Assembly (NCBI RefSeq): GCF_902499115.1
Contig: NZ_CABVPN010000004.1
Location: 244,064-308,063 of the forward strand
Direction of reading: 5' to 3'
DNA: 64,000 nt
Origin: Burkholderia diffusa
GTDB lineage: Bacteria; Pseudomonadota; Gammaproteobacteria; Burkholderiales; Burkholderiaceae
Below the pieces are notes generated by a model, which made no database searches, was not told the DNA's origin, and saw only the letters and a program-made list of their open reading frames with translations. Positions within the stretch are counted from its first letter, which is position 1; each line of letters begins with the position of its first letter. Shown here piece by piece: positions 61,353 to 64,000 of the stretch. A program made the translations under genes and the position numbers.

Positions 61353-62759
61353 ATGACTTCCTCGCAGACGGCCCGAAAGCCGAAGCAGACTATTCAGGAT
61401 CGCGAATCGAAAGACGCGCGCTCGCTCGACGTTCAACAGTTTCTCGATACGCGGCCGGTGGGCGCGTTCCAGTGGCTCGTGCTGTTGTTGTGCATGCTGA
61501 TCGTGATGCTCGACGGGCTCGACACGGTGATGATCGGCTTCATCGCGCCGTCGATTTCCGGCGCGTGGTCGATTCCGCGCGACGCGCTGGGGCCGGTAAT
61601 GAGCGGCGGCCTGCTCGGTCTCGCATTCGGCGCGCTCACGGCCGGCCCGATGTCCGACCGCTTCGGCCGCAAGACGGTGATGGTCAGCGCGGTGGCGTTC
61701 TTTGGCATCTGGAGCATTGCGTCGGCGTTTGCGACGGGCGTGGTGTCGCTGACGGTGCTGCGCTTTTTGACCGGCATCGGCCTGGGCGCGTCGATGCCGA
61801 ACGCGGCCACGCTGATGGCCGAATATGCGCCGCCGCGGCGGCGCGCGCTGATGGTGACGGCCGTGTTCTGCGGCTTCACCTTCGGTGCGGCAGGCGGCGG
61901 CTTCGTGAGCGCGTGGCTGATCGAAACGTGGGGCTGGCATTCGGTTCTGCTGCTCGGTGGCGTGCTGCCGATTGCGTACGTGCCCATCCTCGTCAAATGG
62001 CTGCCGGAATCCGCGCGCTATCTCGCGCTGTCGGAGCAGCGCCGCGCACGGCTCATCGGCGTGCTGAACCGCGTGCAGCCCGGCGTTGCCGACGCGCGCA
62101 CGCGCTTCGTGTCGGCCGAGCCGGTGCGCGATGCGCGCAGCCCCGTCCGCGCGATTCTGTCGCGCGAACATGCGTTCGGCACGGTGATGCTGTGGATCTG
62201 CTACTTCGCGGGCTTGCTGACCGTGTATCTGCTCGGCAACTGGTTGCCGACGCTGATCCGCGGGCTCGGGTTTTCGCTGGCCGAGGCCGCGATCGTCGGC
62301 GCGCTGTTCCAGGCGGGCGGCACGGTCGGCTCGCTGCTGATCGGGTGGCAGATGGACCGTTTCAATCCGCACGCGGCGCTTGGCGTGACCGTGCTCGCCG
62401 GCGGCGCGCTTGCCTGGTACATGGGCGTGTCGGCCCACCAGTTCACGGTGATCTGCGTACTGGCGTTCGGCATCGGCTACTGCATGAACGGTTCGAATAC
62501 GGGCTTCTGCGCGCTGGCGGCCGGCTCCTATCCGACCGAGATGCGGGCCACCGGGACCAGCTGGATGCTCGGCGTCGGCCGTTTCGGCGGCATTGCGGGC
62601 GCGATGCTGGGCGCGGCCATGCTCCATGCGAACTGGAGCTTCGGCCAGGTCTTCGCGGCGCTTGCGGTGCCGGCGGCCGTGGGCGGCGCAGCGGTGCTGC
62701 TCAAGGGCGCGCGCCATCGCGGCACGTTCGTGGCCGTGAGCGGGGCGGCCGGCCATTGA
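61353..62759 (+). CDS. MFS transporter, aromatic acid:H+ symporter (AAHS) type
   Basis: A 468-residue transporter with 12 TM helices. It has the AAHS motif LDGLDTVMIGFIAPSI in TM1 (D-G-x-D), the loop 2-3 motif DRFGRKTVM, and the late PTEMRATGTSWMLGVGRFGG. These match PcaK/VanK/ShiA-like symporters for protocatechuate, 4-hydroxybenzoate, shikimate or related acids. It ends the plus-strand operon. GGAG precedes the ATG at 61353. Two import systems (this and the ABC importer) in one island suggest two related substrates or high- and low-affinity uptake. Confidence 0.9.
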   Translation: MTSSQTARKPKQTIQDRESKDARSLDVQQFLDTRPVGAFQWLVLLLCMLIVMLDGLDTVMIGFIAPSISGAWSIPRDALGPVMSGGLLGLAFGALTAGPMSDRFGRKTVMVSAVAFFGIWSIASAFATGVVSLTVLRFLTGIGLGASMPNAATLMAEYAPPRRRALMVTAVFCGFTFGAAGGGFVSAWLIETWGWHSVLLLGGVLPIAYVPILVKWLPESARYLALSEQRRARLIGVLNRVQPGVADARTRFVSAEPVRDARSPVRAILSREHAFGTVMLWICYFAGLLTVYLLGNWLPTLIRGLGFSLAEAAIVGALFQAGGTVGSLLIGWQMDRFNPHAALGVTVLAGGALAWYMGVSAHQFTVICVLAFGIGYCMNGSNTGFCALAAGSYPTEMRATGTSWMLGVGRFGGIAGAMLGAAMLHANWSFGQVFAALAVPAAVGGAAVLLKGARHRGTFVAVSGAAGH

Positions 62760-62810
62760 TGGCGGGCGCGGCGCCGCGGCCACGGTCTCGGCGCCGCGCA
62801 AATTCGCTTG

Positions 62811-62827
62811 AATTCCAGTATGGAATT
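62811..62827. promoter_or_regulatory. Everted island operator upstream of iclR
   Basis: AATTCCAGTATGGAATT, a perfect palindrome in which the same half-sites face outward (ATTCCA-N3-TGGAAT) and not inward as elsewhere in the island. It lies 42 bases upstream of the IclR-type ATG in AT-rich DNA, as expected for autoregulation. Confidence 0.6.
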
Positions 62828-62868
62828 ATGTTCTTATTTGACATTCACCATACGGACGAGAAGGCGCC

Positions 62869-63726
62869 ATGGCAGGAAATCTCGAGCGTGCGCTCGCAGT
62901 GCTGGAATTGCTGGCAAAGAACGGCGGCCGCATGCCGCTGGCCACCATTGCAGATACGCTGAACATTCCCCGCAGCGGCACGCATCGCCTGCTGTCGATG
63001 CTGATCGATGAAGGGTTCGTGCGTCAGGATGAAGAGCACGGCGAGTACATGCTGGCGCTGAAGCTGGTGTCGCTCGCGCTGATCTACCTGTCGACGAGCG
63101 GGGTGTTCGACATTTCCCAGCCGGTGCTCGATCGCCTGGCCGAGTCGTCCGGCGAACTGGCGCGGCTCGGTGTGGTCGAGGACGATCACATCACGTTCGT
63201 CGGCAAGGCGCAGGGTGCGAAATCCGGCCTGCGTTACGACCCGGACATGGGCAGCCAGCCGCCGCTGCATTGCACCGCGAGCGGCCAGGCATGGCTCGCG
63301 ACGCTGCCCGATGAGCGCGCGATCGAGCTGGTGTCGAAGCAGGGCGGGCTCAGCGCGAAGACGCAGAACGTGCCGCGCGCGCCGAAGACCATCCAGCAAT
63401 TCCTGAAGGACCTGAAGGGTGCGCGCGAGCGTGGCTACGGCGTGGCGATCGAGACGTACGAGATCGGTATGACGTCGATCGCGGCAGCGGTGCGTAATCC
63501 CGTGACGAACGAAGTAGTCGGCATCGTGAGCCTCGCCGGCCCGACAAGCCGCTTGCCGGAATCCCGGCTGAAAGAGCTCGCACCGCTGTTGCTCGCCTCT
63601 GCGGCTGACATGAGCGCGGCCACGCTTGGTTCGCCCTGGTTCAAGCGGACGGCACTGGCGTCGACGCAAGCCTCATCGATTGCGACTGCGAAGGCGGCAC
63701 CGCGCGGGCGCTCGTCGAAGCGTTAG
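62869..63726 (+). CDS. IclR-family transcriptional regulator
   Basis: Regulator of 285 residues. The N-terminal winged helix (about 1-65) reads MAGNLERALAVLELLAKNGG, TIADTLNIPRSGTHRLLSML and the wing YMLALKLVSLA. The C-terminal IclR ligand-binding domain (about 80-255) contains CTASGQAWLATLPD and SIAAAVRNPVTNEVVGIVSLAGP. The C-terminal tail is basic and low-complexity. IclR-type regulators often control aromatic-acid catabolic operons by binding palindromes like those scattered in this island. It is the last island gene, and likely controls all four promoters with the TGGAAT-N3-ATTCCA motif. Confidence 0.9.
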   Translation: MAGNLERALAVLELLAKNGGRMPLATIADTLNIPRSGTHRLLSMLIDEGFVRQDEEHGEYMLALKLVSLALIYLSTSGVFDISQPVLDRLAESSGELARLGVVEDDHITFVGKAQGAKSGLRYDPDMGSQPPLHCTASGQAWLATLPDERAIELVSKQGGLSAKTQNVPRAPKTIQQFLKDLKGARERGYGVAIETYEIGMTSIAAAVRNPVTNEVVGIVSLAGPTSRLPESRLKELAPLLLASAADMSAATLGSPWFKRTALASTQASSIATAKAAPRGRSSKR

Positions 63727-64000
63727 GGGGCTTCGCAAGGCGGCGTTGCACCGGCTGCGCGCTGGTGCATGGCCGCCGCATTCGAATGTTGACCATCATC
63801 GATATGTGGAACCGGGCGTGCCCGCACATCGAGGTCGACTTCTCGCTGACGGGTGTTCGCGTGACGCGTGTGCTCGAGCAGTCGCGGCAGCGAGGACGGC
63901 GCCCCAATCTGATTCAGGTGGATAACGTTCTAAATGCAAGCAGAATGTGCAACGCAAGGTAAAACGGGGCCGCGCACACGGCGCGATGCAGTGCGCGAGT
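63727..64000. other. Window end, no gene seen
   Basis: After the iclR stop codon there are about 270 bases with only short open frames in several phases and no ribosome-binding site. Nothing supports a gene. Confidence 0.45.

Noticed and set aside
63641..63907. An 88-codon minus-strand frame at the window end
   Set aside because: It overlaps the iclR 3' end, with no ribosome-binding site and no family.

Overview
The window looks like a Burkholderia (probably Burkholderia cepacia complex) replicon, most likely a secondary chromosome. The evidence is the very high GC content with strong GC3 bias, a penR-type LysR gene divergent from a class A Pen beta-lactamase, many gene families typical of Burkholderiales, and almost no housekeeping genes. 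The species and replicon are inferred; no rRNA, tRNA, CRISPR array or replication origin was seen.

Layout. 0-8 kb: a transposase tail remnant, glutaminase, an RstA/RstB-like two-component pair, a patatin/beta-barrel (PlpD-type) protein, an orphan MreB paralogue behind a sigma-28-like promoter, and a SanA-like membrane protein. 8.6-16.9 kb: an 1862-residue autotransporter whose passenger repeats with an 88/99-residue alternation, a glycogen-debranching-type glycosidase and a small coiled protein. 17-21.7 kb: penR and the beta-lactamase, a small membrane protein, a marR-monooxygenase pair and nine copies of an approximately 80-bp extragenic repeat. 21.7-24.3 kb: qseC, qseB and a divergent ygiW-type gene with a QseB-like box between them. 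24.4-31.5 kb: RpiR regulator, GNAT, a PEP mutase/isocitrate lyase family enzyme, a DUF2158 protein, a cytochrome P450, a superinfection-immunity-like protein, rhodanese and an FtrA-like regulator. 31.5-35.4 kb: adiC-adiA, an arginine-dependent acid-resistance operon. 36-41.8 kb: M20 peptidase, Ldh-family dehydrogenase, TfoX-N protein, NnrU, TauE/SafE permease, and DUF488/DUF2945 genes. 41.9-42.7 kb: a small graveyard holding an IS3-family orfA remnant and a frameshifted Gfo/Idh oxidoreductase tail. 42.7-46.3 kb: a porin and a membrane PQQ dehydrogenase.

47-63.7 kb is the most cohesive accessory block, a catabolic island. It holds an aldo/keto reductase, two paralogous KstD-like flavoprotein dehydrogenases, a divergent AroE-like dehydrogenase, a branched-chain-type ABC importer whose LivM, LivG and LivF parts are fused into one 851-residue protein (plus LivH and a Tat-exported binding protein), a Gfo/Idh oxidoreductase, an SDR epimerase, a NIPSNAP protein, a TIM-barrel isomerase/dehydratase, an AAHS-type transporter and an IclR regulator. 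A palindrome of the form TGGAAT-N3-ATTCCA lies in the control region of every transcription unit in the island, and an everted version lies before the iclR gene. This suggests a single IclR-controlled regulon for import and oxidation of an unidentified alicyclic or aromatic acid. A porin C-terminal fragment inside the island shows it has lost at least one gene.
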